NCBI GenBank assembly: GCA_902624635.1
Contig: CACNYD010000001.1
Coordinates: forward strand, 407,772-471,771
Reading direction: 5' to 3'
DNA length: 64,000 nucleotides
Origin: an uncultured Pelagibacteraceae bacterium
Lineage (GTDB): Bacteria; Pseudomonadota; Alphaproteobacteria; Pelagibacterales; Pelagibacteraceae
Positions 33,473-43,498 of this stretch are shown here, one piece after another. A model generated the notes under the pieces. The model had not been told where the DNA came from. It worked only from the letters and a program-made list of their open reading frames with translations, and searched no databases. Position 1 is the first letter of the stretch, and each line of letters opens with the position of its first letter. Both the position numbers and the translations under genes were made by a program.

Positions 33473-34479
33473 CAGAGAAAGTTAAAGTAGAAAAAAAAGA
33501 AATTATTCAACCAAAAAAGATGGGTCTTTTAGTTGAAAATCCAGTTTATAAACCATTTAGATATCCTTGGTGTTATGATGCATGGCTGACGCAACAAAGA
33601 ATTCATTGGTTACCTGAAGAGGTTCCACTTGGTGATGATGTAAGAGATTGGCAAAAAAACTTATCGCAACCTGAAAAAAATCTTTTAACTCAAATCTTTA
33701 GATTTTTTACACAAGCAGATGTTGAGGTTAACAACTGTTACCTAAGACACTACACAACTGTTTTTAAACCAACTGAAGTTTTAATGATGATGACGGCTTT
33801 TGCTTCAATGGAAACAGTTCATGTAGCTGCTTATTCTCATTTATTAGATACAATTGGAATGCCAGAGTCAGAATACTCTGCATTCATGAAGTACAAAGAA
33901 ATGAAAGACAAGTATGATTACATGCAAGGATTCAATGTTAATTCAAAAGAGGACATTGCTAAAACTGTTGCGGTATTCAGTGCTTTCACTGAAGGTCTAC
34001 AATTATTTGCAAGTTTCGCTATCCTTCTGAATTTTCCAAGACACAACAAGATGAAAGGAATGGGACAAATAGTTACTTGGTCAGTAAGAGATGAAACTCT
34101 GCACTGTAATTCTATGATTAGAATTTTTAAAGAATTCATCAAAGAGAATCCAGAAATTTGGACTCCAAAATTAAAAAAAGAATTATATGAGGCTTGCAGA
34201 ACTATTATTGAACATGAGGATGCCTTCATAGATTTGGCTTTTGAAATGGGTCCAATGGAAGGATTAACTGCAAAAGAGGTAAAAGATTATATTAGATTTA
34301 TTGGTAACAGAAGATTAGTTCAACTAGGCTTGGAACCAATTTACGATGTACAAAAAAATCCTCTTGGATGGTTAGATACAATGTTAAATGCAGTTGAACA
34401 TATGAACTTCTTTGAAGGTCGTGCAACTGAGTATTCTAAAGCATCTACACAAGGGACTTGGGTTGAAGCTTTTAGTTAA
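33463..34479 (+). CDS. nrdB: Ribonucleoside-diphosphate reductase, small subunit
   Basis: A 338-residue radical-generating beta chain. The iron site is complete: Asp in FTQADVEVNN, Glu and His in METVHVAAYSHLL (about 115-127) with the radical tyrosine seven residues after the glutamate, Glu in AFTEGLQLF, and Glu/His in RDETLHCNSM. Presence of the tyrosine points to a normal Tyr radical type. The start is ATG 33463 with AGGAG 8 nt before it, inside the end of nrdA; a GTG nine bases upstream is less likely. No extra N-terminal ATP cone is present either. Confidence 0.95.
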   Translation: MSVAEKVKVEKKEIIQPKKMGLLVENPVYKPFRYPWCYDAWLTQQRIHWLPEEVPLGDDVRDWQKNLSQPEKNLLTQIFRFFTQADVEVNNCYLRHYTTVFKPTEVLMMMTAFASMETVHVAAYSHLLDTIGMPESEYSAFMKYKEMKDKYDYMQGFNVNSKEDIAKTVAVFSAFTEGLQLFASFAILLNFPRHNKMKGMGQIVTWSVRDETLHCNSMIRIFKEFIKENPEIWTPKLKKELYEACRTIIEHEDAFIDLAFEMGPMEGLTAKEVKDYIRFIGNRRLVQLGLEPIYDVQKNPLGWLDTMLNAVEHMNFFEGRATEYSKASTQGTWVEAFS

Positions 34480-35604
34480 TTATCTTTGATTTAATTGTAA
34501 AACTTTTCTGTGCTTGCTTCCTTTGTAGCTTGCAAGTGGTCTGATCAATTTATTTGCTGCATGTTGCTCAATGACATGAGCTGACCAACCTGTAATCCTC
34601 GAAATTACAAAAATTGGTGTAAAAAAATCTGTGTCAAAACCCATTAAATGATAAGTGGGTCCAGTAGGGTAGTCTACATTTGGATGGATATTTTTTCTAT
34701 CAATCATTACCTTTTCAACAATGTTGTAAATTTTTTCAAATTTTTTATCTTTTTTAATTTTAGCAACTTTTCCAAAATATTCTCTCATTGTTGGTACTCT
34801 AGAGTCTCCACTTTTATAGACTCTATGACCAAAACCCATTACTACATCTTTGTTATCTAGAGCTTTATTTATCCATCTCAGCGCATTTTCTGGTTTTTTT
34901 ATTTTATTCATCATGTGCATTACTTCCTCATTAGCACCACCATGCAAAGGACCTTTTAAGCTTGCTATTGCACCAGTTATTGCTCCATGAATATCTGATA
35001 AACTACTTGTTATTGTTCTTGCAGTAAAAGTTGAAACATTAAAGCTATGTTCAGCATATAAAATTAGAGAAACATCAAAAGCTTTTACGATATCTTTATT
35101 TGGAACTTCACCAAAACACATATGAAAAAAGTTCTCTGAGAAAGAAAGATTGCTTTTTGGGGGTATAATCTTTTTTCCTTTTCTAGCTCTATAAAAAGCA
35201 GCTAAAGCTACTGGAGTTTTTGCAAAAATTCTCATTACTTTTCTCATATTAGCTTTAGGTGAATTATCTTTTGTTTCTTTATCCTCCAGACCCATTATGC
35301 TAACAACTGTTCTTGCTACATCCATAGGATGAGCTTTTTTAGGAAATTTCTTAATATCCTCTAGCAGAGTTTTTGAGAGTTTCCTCTCTTTTCGTTCTTG
35401 TCTCTCAAAATCTTTTAATTGTTTTTTGTTTGGCAATTCACCATTAAGAATTAGATAAGCAACTTCTTCAAATTTACATTTTGCACATAAATCTTGAGCA
35501 GCATAGCCTCTGTAAGTAAGAGAATTTATTTCGGGCATTACTTTTGAGACCTCAGTCTCGTCTACAACAATACCTAATAAACCTTTTTTAATTTCATCAC
35601 TCAT
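34480..35604 (-). CDS. prpC: 2-methylcitrate synthase (citrate synthase family)
   Basis: A 374-residue citrate synthase family enzyme that condenses propionyl-CoA and oxaloacetate. Motifs: NSLTYRGYAAQDLC (N-terminal), GPLHGGANEEVMHMM with the first catalytic His, MGFGHRVYKSGDSR with the second, and VDYPTGPTYHLMGF with the catalytic Asp. It is the last gene of prpD-prpB-prpC, and its start overlaps the prpB stop by one base, so methylcitrate synthesis is the likely role rather than the TCA step. Convergent with nrdB with no gap. Confidence 0.9.
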   Translation of the reverse strand: MSDEIKKGLLGIVVDETEVSKVMPEINSLTYRGYAAQDLCAKCKFEEVAYLILNGELPNKKQLKDFERQERKERKLSKTLLEDIKKFPKKAHPMDVARTVVSIMGLEDKETKDNSPKANMRKVMRIFAKTPVALAAFYRARKGKKIIPPKSNLSFSENFFHMCFGEVPNKDIVKAFDVSLILYAEHSFNVSTFTARTITSSLSDIHGAITGAIASLKGPLHGGANEEVMHMMNKIKKPENALRWINKALDNKDVVMGFGHRVYKSGDSRVPTMREYFGKVAKIKKDKKFEKIYNIVEKVMIDRKNIHPNVDYPTGPTYHLMGFDTDFFTPIFVISRITGWSAHVIEQHAANKLIRPLASYKGSKHRKVLQLNQR

Positions 35605-36500
35605 TATTCATGACCGTCAGTATTAAAGTTATAAATTTTTTCGTCCAAACTATTATATTTCTCGTATTCTACAAGATCATATAATCGTTTTCTGGTTTGC
35701 ATTTTATCAATAATATTGTTTTGGTGTCCATTTGTATAAATGTCTCTTAAACCATCCTCAACATTTTTCATTGCTAATCTTTGAGTTGTAACAGGATAAA
35801 TAACTATATTGTAACCAAGTTCTTCTAGCTTTTTATAACTTAATAATTTGGTTTTACCGAATTCAGTCATGTTAGCCAATAAATAACACGAAAGTTCTTT
35901 CCTAACTTTTTCAAAATCTTTTTCATCATGAAGTGCTTCAGGGAAAACAATTTCTGCACCAGCATCAATATAAGCTTTACATCTTTGTATCATTTTATCT
36001 ATTCCTTCTACACTTTTTGCATCAGACCTTGCAATTATCTTAAAATTCTCATCTTTTTTTGCTGACACACATTCTTTAATTTTTTTTACCATTGCATCAG
36101 TTGATATCAATTCTTTATTATCCAGGTGACCACATCTTTTTTTTTCAATTTGATCTTCTATATGAACTCCTGTAATTCCAAACTCTTCAAAAGTTTCTAT
36201 AGTTTCTTTACAAGATTTAAATCCTGTATCTATATCAACAATTGTAGGAAGGTTCGTAACTCTTGAGATTAAATATGACCGTGTACTAACATCCTGCAAA
36301 GTAGTTAAGCCAATATCTGGAAAACCAAGATCATTAGCCATAACACCTCCTGAAACATAAATAGCATCAAATCCTATTTCCTCTATCAATTTTGCTGTTA
36401 AAGGATTATAAGCACCAGGCACTCTCAATATTTTTTGTGATTTTAATTTTTCTGAAAAATCTCGTCTTTTTTGAATTGGTTCTTTTTCAATAAAGTGCAT
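35604..36500 (-). CDS. prpB: 2-methylisocitrate lyase
   Basis: A 298-residue isocitrate-lyase superfamily protein that splits 2-methylisocitrate to succinate and pyruvate. It has GAYNPLTAKLIEEIGFDAIYVSGG, the metal site VDIDTGF, HIEDQIEKKRCGH with the catalytic Cys in KKRCGH, and IARSDA. Length is normal. Middle gene of prpDBC, each overlapping by one base. The mutase-type alternative (PEP mutase) is unlikely because of the neighbours and the KKRCGH loop. Confidence 0.93.
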   Translation of the reverse strand: MHFIEKEPIQKRRDFSEKLKSQKILRVPGAYNPLTAKLIEEIGFDAIYVSGGVMANDLGFPDIGLTTLQDVSTRSYLISRVTNLPTIVDIDTGFKSCKETIETFEEFGITGVHIEDQIEKKRCGHLDNKELISTDAMVKKIKECVSAKKDENFKIIARSDAKSVEGIDKMIQRCKAYIDAGAEIVFPEALHDEKDFEKVRKELSCYLLANMTEFGKTKLLSYKKLEELGYNIVIYPVTTQRLAMKNVEDGLRDIYTNGHQNNIIDKMQTRKRLYDLVEYEKYNSLDEKIYNFNTDGHE

Positions 36501-38002
36501 TAAAAAATTCCTTTTTTTAAATTTCTCTTAATTTTACTTTTTTTAACGGTAATATTTAATCTATCTAATTGACCTGATTTCAATCTTTTTAAATTTTGTG
36601 CTATTTTTAAAAATCTATCTATTTCTTTTTTATCTAATATATTTTCGGTTAGAGTTAAAAACTTGTTTATATAGTTTTTTCTTTTAAATGGTCTTGAACC
36701 ATAAGGATGAGCATCAGCAACCCCTTGCTCTTCAGTTATTTTTTTTCCGTTTTTAAGAGTTATTACAACTTTAGCCCCAAAAGCTTTTTTTTTGGGGTTT
36801 GGATCATGGTATCTTTTGGTCCATTTTTTATCCTCATGAGTTTTGATTAATCTCCAAATTCTAATTGTGCTTTTTCTTTTTGCTCTGGCCTTTGAATATG
36901 ACTTAACATGGTGCCAATTACCATCCTCTAAAGCTACAGCAAAAATATACATTATTGAGTGATCTAGAGTTTCTCTGCTTGCATTTGGATCCATTTTTTG
37001 AGGATCGTTCGCACCAGTACCAATTACATAATGGGTATGATGACTAGTGTAGATATCTATTTTTTTTATCTGATTAAAATTTGAAACTTTTTTTTTAAGT
37101 TTTTTTGCTAAATCAATTAACGCTTGAGATTGATATTCAGCAGAATATTCTTTAGTGTAAGTTTCTAGTATAGCTTTTTTAGCTTCATTTTTTTTTGGAA
37201 GCGGGACTTTATATAATGCTTTTTTTCCATCTAAAATTCTAGCTATAACACTATCTTCACCTTCATAAATTGGACTTGGAGCACCTTCACCGCGCATAAC
37301 TCTATCAACTGCCTCAATTGCAAGTTTACCTGCATGCGCTGGTGCATAAGCTTTCCAACTGGAGATTTCACCTTTTCTGGACTGTCTGGTTGAAATAGTT
37401 GTATGCAAAGCTTGCTGAACAGCTTGATAGATCGTTTCTGTATTTAATCTTAACATCGATCCAATTCCAGCAGCAACACTTGGTCCTAAGTGAGCGATGT
37501 GGTCTACTTTATGTTTATGTAAACAAATTCCTTTTACTAGATTAACCTGCACCTCGTAGGCAGTAATTATTCCTCTTAAAAGATCAAGCCCACTTTTTTT
37601 ATTTTGTTGTGCAACGCTGATAAGAGGAGGAATATTATCACCAGGATGACTATAATCGGCTGCTAAAAATGTGTCATGAAAATCAAGTTCTCTCACAGCT
37701 GTTCCATTGCTCCATGCCGCCCATTCACAATCAAATTTTAATTTATTATCAACTCCAAATAATGTTGCACCATTTCTTCTCGAATGTTTTAAAGCCATTT
37801 CTCGTGACGAAATAACTGGACGTCTATTTAAAGAAGCTATTGCAACCGAAGCATTATCAATAATTCTATTAATTACCATTTCTATTGCTTCTTTATCTAA
37901 TTTTGCATTGTCACTAGCTATCTCTGCGATTTTCCAAGCCAGTTGTTTTTTTTTGGGTAAGTGGACTTTAGATGGGAAAACTTTAACGTTATGTATGATC
38001 AA
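36500..38002 (-). CDS. prpD: 2-methylcitrate dehydratase
   Basis: A 500-residue MmgE/PrpD family protein. It includes [39 protein letters not shown] (split near 91-130), the PrpD signature with Asp-His pair, [15 protein letters not shown], and the C-terminal [15 protein letters not shown]. It dehydrates 2-methylcitrate. First gene of prpDBC on the minus strand. No prpR or propionyl-CoA synthetase gene is adjacent, so the cycle probably handles propionyl-CoA from amino-acid or lipid breakdown. Confidence 0.93.
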   Translation of the reverse strand: MIIHNVKVFPSKVHLPKKKQLAWKIAEIASDNAKLDKEAIEMVINRIIDNASVAIASLNRRPVISSREMALKHSRRNGATLFGVDNKLKFDCEWAAWSNGTAVRELDFHDTFLAADYSHPGDNIPPLISVAQQNKKSGLDLLRGIITAYEVQVNLVKGICLHKHKVDHIAHLGPSVAAGIGSMLRLNTETIYQAVQQALHTTISTRQSRKGEISSWKAYAPAHAGKLAIEAVDRVMRGEGAPSPIYEGEDSVIARILDGKKALYKVPLPKKNEAKKAILETYTKEYSAEYQSQALIDLAKKLKKKVSNFNQIKKIDIYTSHHTHYVIGTGANDPQKMDPNASRETLDHSIMYIFAVALEDGNWHHVKSYSKARAKRKSTIRIWRLIKTHEDKKWTKRYHDPNPKKKAFGAKVVITLKNGKKITEEQGVADAHPYGSRPFKRKNYINKFLTLTENILDKKEIDRFLKIAQNLKRLKSGQLDRLNITVKKSKIKRNLKKGIF

Positions 38003-38053
38003 AATAACTCCTAATAAAAAACTGTTCTAATAGTTAAAAAAAAATAATCAATA

Positions 38054-38737
38054 TTAAAGATATTTTGTTACGATTTTTTCAATACCAACAAAGTCTTTTA
38101 TAAGGTGATTATGGTAAATTTCAGTTGTATTTTTTTCTGTGTAACCATCCTCCAGCAAAATGACTGGAATCCCCGCAGCTTTTGCCGCATTAGCATCAGT
38201 TTCGCTATCACCAATCATCAAAGTTTTTTTAAGATCCCCATCTAAAATTTCAACTACAGATATTAAGTGTCTTGGGTCGGGCTTACAATAATCAAAAGTA
38301 TTATGACCAGCAACGTACTCAAAAAAATCATAAATTCCAATTTTTTTTAAAAGATCAATCGCTAGATGTTCTTGTTTATTTGTACAAACACCCATTGAAA
38401 TTTTTTTTTCTTTTGACCATATTAAAAAATCTTTTACTCCATCAATTAGTTTACTTTCATTGACAATATTTTTTCCATAATAATCTACAAATTCTTTAAC
38501 CATTTCTTTTTTGATCTTTTCATCTTGAACTTTTCCAAATTCTTTTTTAGCCTGACCCCAAATAGATCTACCAAGCATTGCACCAGCACCTTGACCTACT
38601 AAATTTCTTATTTCATCGGTAGATCTGGTAGGATATCCAAATTTATTCATTACATGATTATGGGCCCTCATTAAGTCAGGAGCTGTATCTACCAAAGTTC
38701 CATCTAAATCAAAAAGAATTGTGTAAATTTGTTTCAT
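38054..38737 (-). CDS. gph: Phosphoglycolate phosphatase (HAD family)
   Basis: A 227-residue HAD hydrolase. Motif I LFDLDGTLVDTAPDL (8-22), motif II GVCTNKQ, motif III with lysine near KPDP, and motif IV MIGDSETDANAAKAAG (about 174-189). The TLVDTAPDL version is typical of Gph, which clears 2-phosphoglycolate; other sugar-phosphate substrates are possible. Lies 71 bp from the divergent glmU-like gene. Confidence 0.85.
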   Translation of the reverse strand: MKQIYTILFDLDGTLVDTAPDLMRAHNHVMNKFGYPTRSTDEIRNLVGQGAGAMLGRSIWGQAKKEFGKVQDEKIKKEMVKEFVDYYGKNIVNESKLIDGVKDFLIWSKEKKISMGVCTNKQEHLAIDLLKKIGIYDFFEYVAGHNTFDYCKPDPRHLISVVEILDGDLKKTLMIGDSETDANAAKAAGIPVILLEDGYTEKNTTEIYHNHLIKDFVGIEKIVTKYL

Positions 38738-38808
38738 AAATAAAAGTATTTTTAAGAAATATTTTGTGAATTAAGAAAGATATATACTTAATGTAAGTAA
38801 TTTTCTAG

Positions 38809-39432
38809 ATGAAACAATTAAAAATAGACAAGTTCCAAAATTCACTGAGAAATAAATTCTTAAAATCCAAAGTAAACATGATAGCTCCAGAAACAATCTA
38901 TTTTTCTGAAGATACTAAAATTGGAAAAAATGTGATTATAGAACCATATGTAGTTATTGGGTCAAAAGTGAAGATTGGTAACGATGTTACTATAAAATCT
39001 TTCAGTCATTTAGAGAATTGTAAAATTGAAAATAAAGTTGAAATAGGTCCCTACGCAAGAATAAGACCTGGTACCACTTTAAAGGAAGGGTCTAAGATTG
39101 GTAATTTTGTTGAAATTAAAAAAAGCACTCTTGGAAAAAAATCTAAGGTAAATCATTTAACTTATATTGGTGACGCCTCAATTGGTAAATCTGTTAATGT
39201 TGGAGCGGGAACAATCACTTGCAATTATGATGGAGTTAAAAAAAACAAAACTAAAATAAAAGATAATGTTTTTATTGGTTCTAATTCTTCTTTAGTAGCC
39301 CCAATTACACTTGCAGATAATAGTATAATTGGAGCAGGATCGGTAATTACTAGAAATGTGAGTAAAAAATCTCTAGCTTTAACTAGAAGTCAACAACTAG
39401 AGGTAAAAAATTATAAAAAAAAGTCTAAATAA
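38809..39432 (+). CDS. Stand-alone GlmU-type acetyltransferase domain (glucosamine-1-phosphate N-acetyltransferase)
   Basis: A 207-residue left-handed beta-helix protein matching only the C-terminal half of GlmU. Active-site segments [27 protein letters not shown] and CNYDGVKK are intact, matching the Arg, Lys, His and Asn/Tyr that bind acetyl-CoA and glucosamine-1-phosphate. Normal GlmU is ~450 residues with an N-terminal uridyltransferase; here the N-terminal ~25 residues match just the linker helix. The partner uridyltransferase must be elsewhere. It precedes glmS by 2 nt, so the two early steps of UDP-GlcNAc synthesis are co-transcribed. Confidence 0.85.
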   Translation: MKQLKIDKFQNSLRNKFLKSKVNMIAPETIYFSEDTKIGKNVIIEPYVVIGSKVKIGNDVTIKSFSHLENCKIENKVEIGPYARIRPGTTLKEGSKIGNFVEIKKSTLGKKSKVNHLTYIGDASIGKSVNVGAGTITCNYDGVKKNKTKIKDNVFIGSNSSLVAPITLADNSIIGAGSVITRNVSKKSLALTRSQQLEVKNYKKKSK

Positions 39433-39434
39433 TT

Positions 39435-41255
39435 ATGTGTGGAATAATTGGAATAAATAGCAATAGACCTGTTTCATCAACAATTATCAGCTCTTTAAAA
39501 AAATTAGAATACAGAGGATATGATTCAGCCGGTATAGCAACGCTCTCAAACAATATAATCAACGAAGTTAAATCAGAAGGAAGAGTTGATAATTTAGAAA
39601 ATAATCTTCTAGTTCAAAAAATGGAAGGAACCATTGGCATAGGACATGTTCGTTGGGCAACACATGGTTTACCTAATAGTATTAATGCTCACCCTCACTC
39701 TTCGCAAAATGTTTCTGTAGTTCATAATGGAATAATTGAAAATTCTACATTATTAAAAAAATTTTTGGTAAGTAAGGGTCATAAATTTAAGTCACAAACC
39801 GATACTGAAGTGATCGTACATTTGATTACAGAAAATTTAAAAACTGAGGATATTGTTAATTCAATTAAAAAAACTCTTAAATCTCTTCATGGTAGTTTTG
39901 CGCTAGGCATTATATTTAAAGATCAACCTGATTTAATAGTTGGCGCAAGAAGAGGATCGCCATTAGCTGTTGGATATGGACCTAATGAAAATTACTTAGG
40001 TTCAGATTCATACGCACTGAAAGCAATGACGAATAAGATTACTTACCTAAACGACGGTGAATTTTGTATTATAAAAAAAGATCATGTCGAATTTTTTAAT
40101 GAAGATGGAGATAAGATAAATAAAAAAGTTTTAGAATTATCACTTGAGGATGAAAAATATGACAAAGGGGATTACAAACATTTCATGGCTAAAGAAATAG
40201 AAGAACAACCGACAACATTGAAAAATGGGATTAATGAATATGTAGATACATCAAATAACGATATTAATATTTATAATTTCCCTTGGAAAACTAATGAAAT
40301 TTCCTCAGTAACTTTAATTGGTTGTGGAACAGCTTATCATTCTTGTCTACTTGCAAAATACTGGTTTGAAGAATTAACCTCATTAGATGTTAATGTAGAT
40401 ATTGCTTCTGAGTTTAGATACAGAAAAAATAGATTTAAGAAAGAAACTTTATATATATTTGTATCTCAATCAGGTGAAACTGCAGATACTTACGCAGCAC
40501 TAGATTTGTGTAATCAAAATGATATGAAAACATGTGCTGTTGTAAATGTTATTGAAAGTTCTATAGCAAGAGACTCTAAATTTGTTTTACCAATACATTG
40601 TGGGACTGAGATAGGAGTTGCATCTACTAAAGCTTTTTTGGGTCAAATTCTAATTCTGTATATTCTAGCTTTAAAACTTGGATTATTAAGAGAAGATTTA
40701 AAAAAAGAGCTTTTTAATGAAAAACTTAAAGATCTTAAATCTCTTCCTAAATTAGCTGAAAAGACTTTATTGACCGATAATAAGATACAGGCAATATCAA
40801 ATACTTTTAACGAGGCTAAAGGTTCAATGTTTTTAGGAAGAGGTTTTTCCTTTCCAATAGCATTAGAGGGTGCATTAAAATTGAAAGAACTATCTTATAT
40901 TCATGCTGAAGGTTATCCAGCTGGTGAGATGAAACATGGTCCGCTAGCTCTTATCGAGGAAGGAATGCCAGTTGTTGTATTGGCACCAAGAGATAATTAT
41001 TATAAAAAAACTATTTCGAATATGCAGGAAGTTATTGCAAGAGGAGCAAAAGTTTTATTAATAACAAATAAAAGTCGTGATGAAGTGGTTTCTGAAAATA
41101 TCTGGGAAAAAATAGAAGTTGAAAGTGCCAATGAGGATCTTTTACCTTTTCTTTTAACAATACCCCTACAAAAATTAGCTTATTATTCAGCTCTTAAAAA
41201 AGGTTTTGATATAGATAAGCCTCGAAATTTGGCTAAGTCAGTAACCGTTGAATAA
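39435..41255 (+). CDS. glmS: Glutamine-fructose-6-phosphate aminotransferase
   Basis: A 606-residue two-domain enzyme. The N-terminal glutaminase domain starts MCGIIGINSNR, whose Cys is the nucleophile after Met removal, with RGYDSAGIA and GHVRWATHG; the C-terminal part has two SIS domains (GCGTAYHSCLLAK, FVSQSGETADTYAAL, and HAEGYPAGEMKHGPLALIEE), ending KSVTVE as the family does. It makes glucosamine-6-phosphate for peptidoglycan and LPS. Coupled to the GlmU-type gene 2 nt upstream. No glmS ribozyme is expected here and none was seen. Confidence 0.97.
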   Translation: MCGIIGINSNRPVSSTIISSLKKLEYRGYDSAGIATLSNNIINEVKSEGRVDNLENNLLVQKMEGTIGIGHVRWATHGLPNSINAHPHSSQNVSVVHNGIIENSTLLKKFLVSKGHKFKSQTDTEVIVHLITENLKTEDIVNSIKKTLKSLHGSFALGIIFKDQPDLIVGARRGSPLAVGYGPNENYLGSDSYALKAMTNKITYLNDGEFCIIKKDHVEFFNEDGDKINKKVLELSLEDEKYDKGDYKHFMAKEIEEQPTTLKNGINEYVDTSNNDINIYNFPWKTNEISSVTLIGCGTAYHSCLLAKYWFEELTSLDVNVDIASEFRYRKNRFKKETLYIFVSQSGETADTYAALDLCNQNDMKTCAVVNVIESSIARDSKFVLPIHCGTEIGVASTKAFLGQILILYILALKLGLLREDLKKELFNEKLKDLKSLPKLAEKTLLTDNKIQAISNTFNEAKGSMFLGRGFSFPIALEGALKLKELSYIHAEGYPAGEMKHGPLALIEEGMPVVVLAPRDNYYKKTISNMQEVIARGAKVLLITNKSRDEVVSENIWEKIEVESANEDLLPFLLTIPLQKLAYYSALKKGFDIDKPRNLAKSVTVE

Positions 41256-41290
41256 TAGATAAACTCTGATACAACAATCCTGAGTTGAAC

Positions 41291-42670
41291 ATGAAAAATT
41301 GGAAAATAAATAGTTGGAGAAAATATCCGGTAAAACACATCCCTGAATATCCGGATAAAAAAGAATTAGATCAAGTTTTAAATAAAATTAAAACTTTTCC
41401 GCCTCTAGTTTTTGCTGGTGAAACACGGCACCTAAAACAACAATTAGCTGAGGTGGTGGATGGTAAAGCTTTTTTACTTCAAGGTGGAGATTGTGCAGAA
41501 AGTTTTGCTGAATTTAATCCGGATAATATAAGGGATACTTTTAAAGTTATTTTACAGATGTCATTGGTATTAACTTATTCTGCATCGCTTCCGGTAATTA
41601 AACTTGGGAGAATTGCTGGTCAGTTTGCTAAACCAAGAAGTGCACCAATGGAAAAAAAAGGTGAAGTAGAACTTCCTAGTTATCTTGGTGATAATGTAAA
41701 TGGAATAGAATTTAGTGAGAAGGCAAGAAAATACGATCCAAAAAGACTTTTTAGGGCTTACTCTCAATCAGCATCAACCCTGAATCTTTTGAGAGCATTT
41801 TCACATGGTGGATTTGCAGACTTAAAAAAAGTTCATTTATGGAACTTAGGATATATTAAGAAAAGTCCTCAAGCAAAAAAATTTAAAGAACTTGAAGACA
41901 AAATTGCAGATGCTTTAGCATTCATGGATGCTTGTGGAATAAATTCAGATTTTAACAGAAGATTAAAGACAGTAAATTTTTGGACATCTCACGAGGCTTT
42001 ACATTTACCTTTTGAAGAAAGTATGACTAGAATAGACTCTACTACTGGGGAACATCATGCAACCTCTGCTCACTTTGTTTGGATTGGAGATAGAACGAGA
42101 CAGATTGACGGTGGACATGTTGAGTATTGTAGAGGAATTGAAAATCCAATTGGAATTAAATGTGGACCTACTAGCAAACCAGATGAAATAGCTAAAATCT
42201 GTAATCTTATAAATCCTAAAAATGAAAAAGGTAAAATTACTCTAATTTCAAGGTTTGGTCACGATAGTGTTGAAAAATATTTACCAAAACTTATTAGAGG
42301 AATTAAAAAAGAGGGTGTGAATGTAATTTGGTCTTGTGATCCAATGCATGGAAATACTATTAAATCAACTACAGGTTATAAAACTAGAAGATTTAATAAT
42401 GTTTTAAAAGAAGTTAAAGACGTGTTTGCAGTTCATCAAAGTGAAGGTTCATATGCAGGTGGATTGCATATTGAAATGACAGGACAAAACGTTACCGAGT
42501 GCACTGGTGGTGCTAAAAATATTCAGGATCAAGATTTGTCAAGTAGATACCATACTCATTGTGATCCTAGACTAAATGCTGACCAGGCTTTGGAGTTAGC
42601 CTTTTTAATTTCTGATGAGATTAAAAAGAATACCAGCTATTCCAAAAATGCTATTCAAGCGGCATCTTAA
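41291..42670 (+). CDS. aroG: 3-deoxy-7-phosphoheptulonate synthase, class II
   Basis: A 459-residue type II (plant-like) DAHP synthase, first step of aromatic amino-acid synthesis. Seen: WRKYPVKHIPEYPD, FLLQGGDCAESFAEF, RIAGQFAKPRSAPMEKK, GIKCGPTSKPDE, WSCDPMHGNTI, and HIEMTGQNVTECTGGA where metal ligands lie. Start at ATG 41291 fits the family; a TTG two codons upstream also opens the frame. The symbol is only a convention for class II enzymes. It stands 36 bp after glmS. Confidence 0.93.
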   Translation: MKNWKINSWRKYPVKHIPEYPDKKELDQVLNKIKTFPPLVFAGETRHLKQQLAEVVDGKAFLLQGGDCAESFAEFNPDNIRDTFKVILQMSLVLTYSASLPVIKLGRIAGQFAKPRSAPMEKKGEVELPSYLGDNVNGIEFSEKARKYDPKRLFRAYSQSASTLNLLRAFSHGGFADLKKVHLWNLGYIKKSPQAKKFKELEDKIADALAFMDACGINSDFNRRLKTVNFWTSHEALHLPFEESMTRIDSTTGEHHATSAHFVWIGDRTRQIDGGHVEYCRGIENPIGIKCGPTSKPDEIAKICNLINPKNEKGKITLISRFGHDSVEKYLPKLIRGIKKEGVNVIWSCDPMHGNTIKSTTGYKTRRFNNVLKEVKDVFAVHQSEGSYAGGLHIEMTGQNVTECTGGAKNIQDQDLSSRYHTHCDPRLNADQALELAFLISDEIKKNTSYSKNAIQAAS

Positions 42671-42709
42671 GCTATTGCATTAAAATTTTAGATAGTTAAA
42701 TTTAAAGTC

Positions 42710-43447
42710 ATGAAACCATCAGAAAAAGTAAAATTTATCTCAAACTGGATTAAATCTTATGTTAATAAGATGCCAAATAAGGCACAATCATTAGTTATTG
42801 GAATATCTGGTGGTATAGATTCATCTGTTTCAAGCACTTTAAGTGCGATGACTGGTATGAAAACTATTGTTTTAACAATGCCAATTAAACAAAAAGAAAA
42901 TCAACATGATCTTAGTTTAAAGCATCAACAATGGCTGGTAAAAAATTTTAAAAATGTTGAAGCTCACACTTTAAGTTTAGATAAACTTTTTGAAACATTT
43001 TCAACAACACTAAATAAATTTGATAATGAGCATGGTTTCGCTAACTCTAGAGCTAGACTTAGAATGACTACACTTTACCAAGTTGCTGCAGCAAATAAAG
43101 GTATTGTCGTAGGTACAGGAAACAAAGTAGAGGATTTTGGAGTAGGTTTTTATACAAAATATGGAGATGGTGGTGTTGATATATCTCCTATAGCAGATTG
43201 TAATAAAAGTGAAGTATGGGAACTTGGTAAAGAATTAGGCATATTAAAAGAAATTATTGATGCTCCACCAACTGATGGATTATGGGATGATGGAAGGACA
43301 GATGAAGGTCAATTAGGATTCAAATATTCAGAACTTGAAGATGCAATGGGAAACCCAAATTCACCTCATAGAGAACAATACGAAAAAATTCGAAATCAAA
43401 ACTTGCATAAAATGGAGCCAATTCCAGTTTGCAAAATTCCTAGTTAA
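42710..43447 (+). CDS. nadE: NAD synthetase (ammonia-dependent type)
   Basis: A 245-residue PP-loop ATPase domain: GISGGIDSSVSST (28-40) is the SGGxDSS ATP motif, followed by GTGNKVEDFGVGFYTKYGDGGVDISPIADCNKSEV split across 143-165, the NaAD site typical of NadE. No glutaminase domain, so ammonia must be supplied. Converts deamido-NAD to NAD. Between aroG and cysS in a loose plus-strand cluster with 40-50 bp gaps. Confidence 0.94.
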   Translation: MKPSEKVKFISNWIKSYVNKMPNKAQSLVIGISGGIDSSVSSTLSAMTGMKTIVLTMPIKQKENQHDLSLKHQQWLVKNFKNVEAHTLSLDKLFETFSTTLNKFDNEHGFANSRARLRMTTLYQVAAANKGIVVGTGNKVEDFGVGFYTKYGDGGVDISPIADCNKSEVWELGKELGILKEIIDAPPTDGLWDDGRTDEGQLGFKYSELEDAMGNPNSPHREQYEKIRNQNLHKMEPIPVCKIPS

Positions 43448-43498
43448 TCAATTAGATTAACAAATCATCAAATAAGGTATATTTCTTAATCAACTGAT

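Noticed and set aside
39300..39434. glmS ribozyme before glmS
   Set aside because: The gap between the GlmU-type gene and glmS is 2 nt, and the ribozyme core was not seen.
41285..41290. TTG start two codons upstream of the DAHP synthase ATG
   Set aside because: The ATG at 41291 fits the family N-terminus better and needs no rare start.
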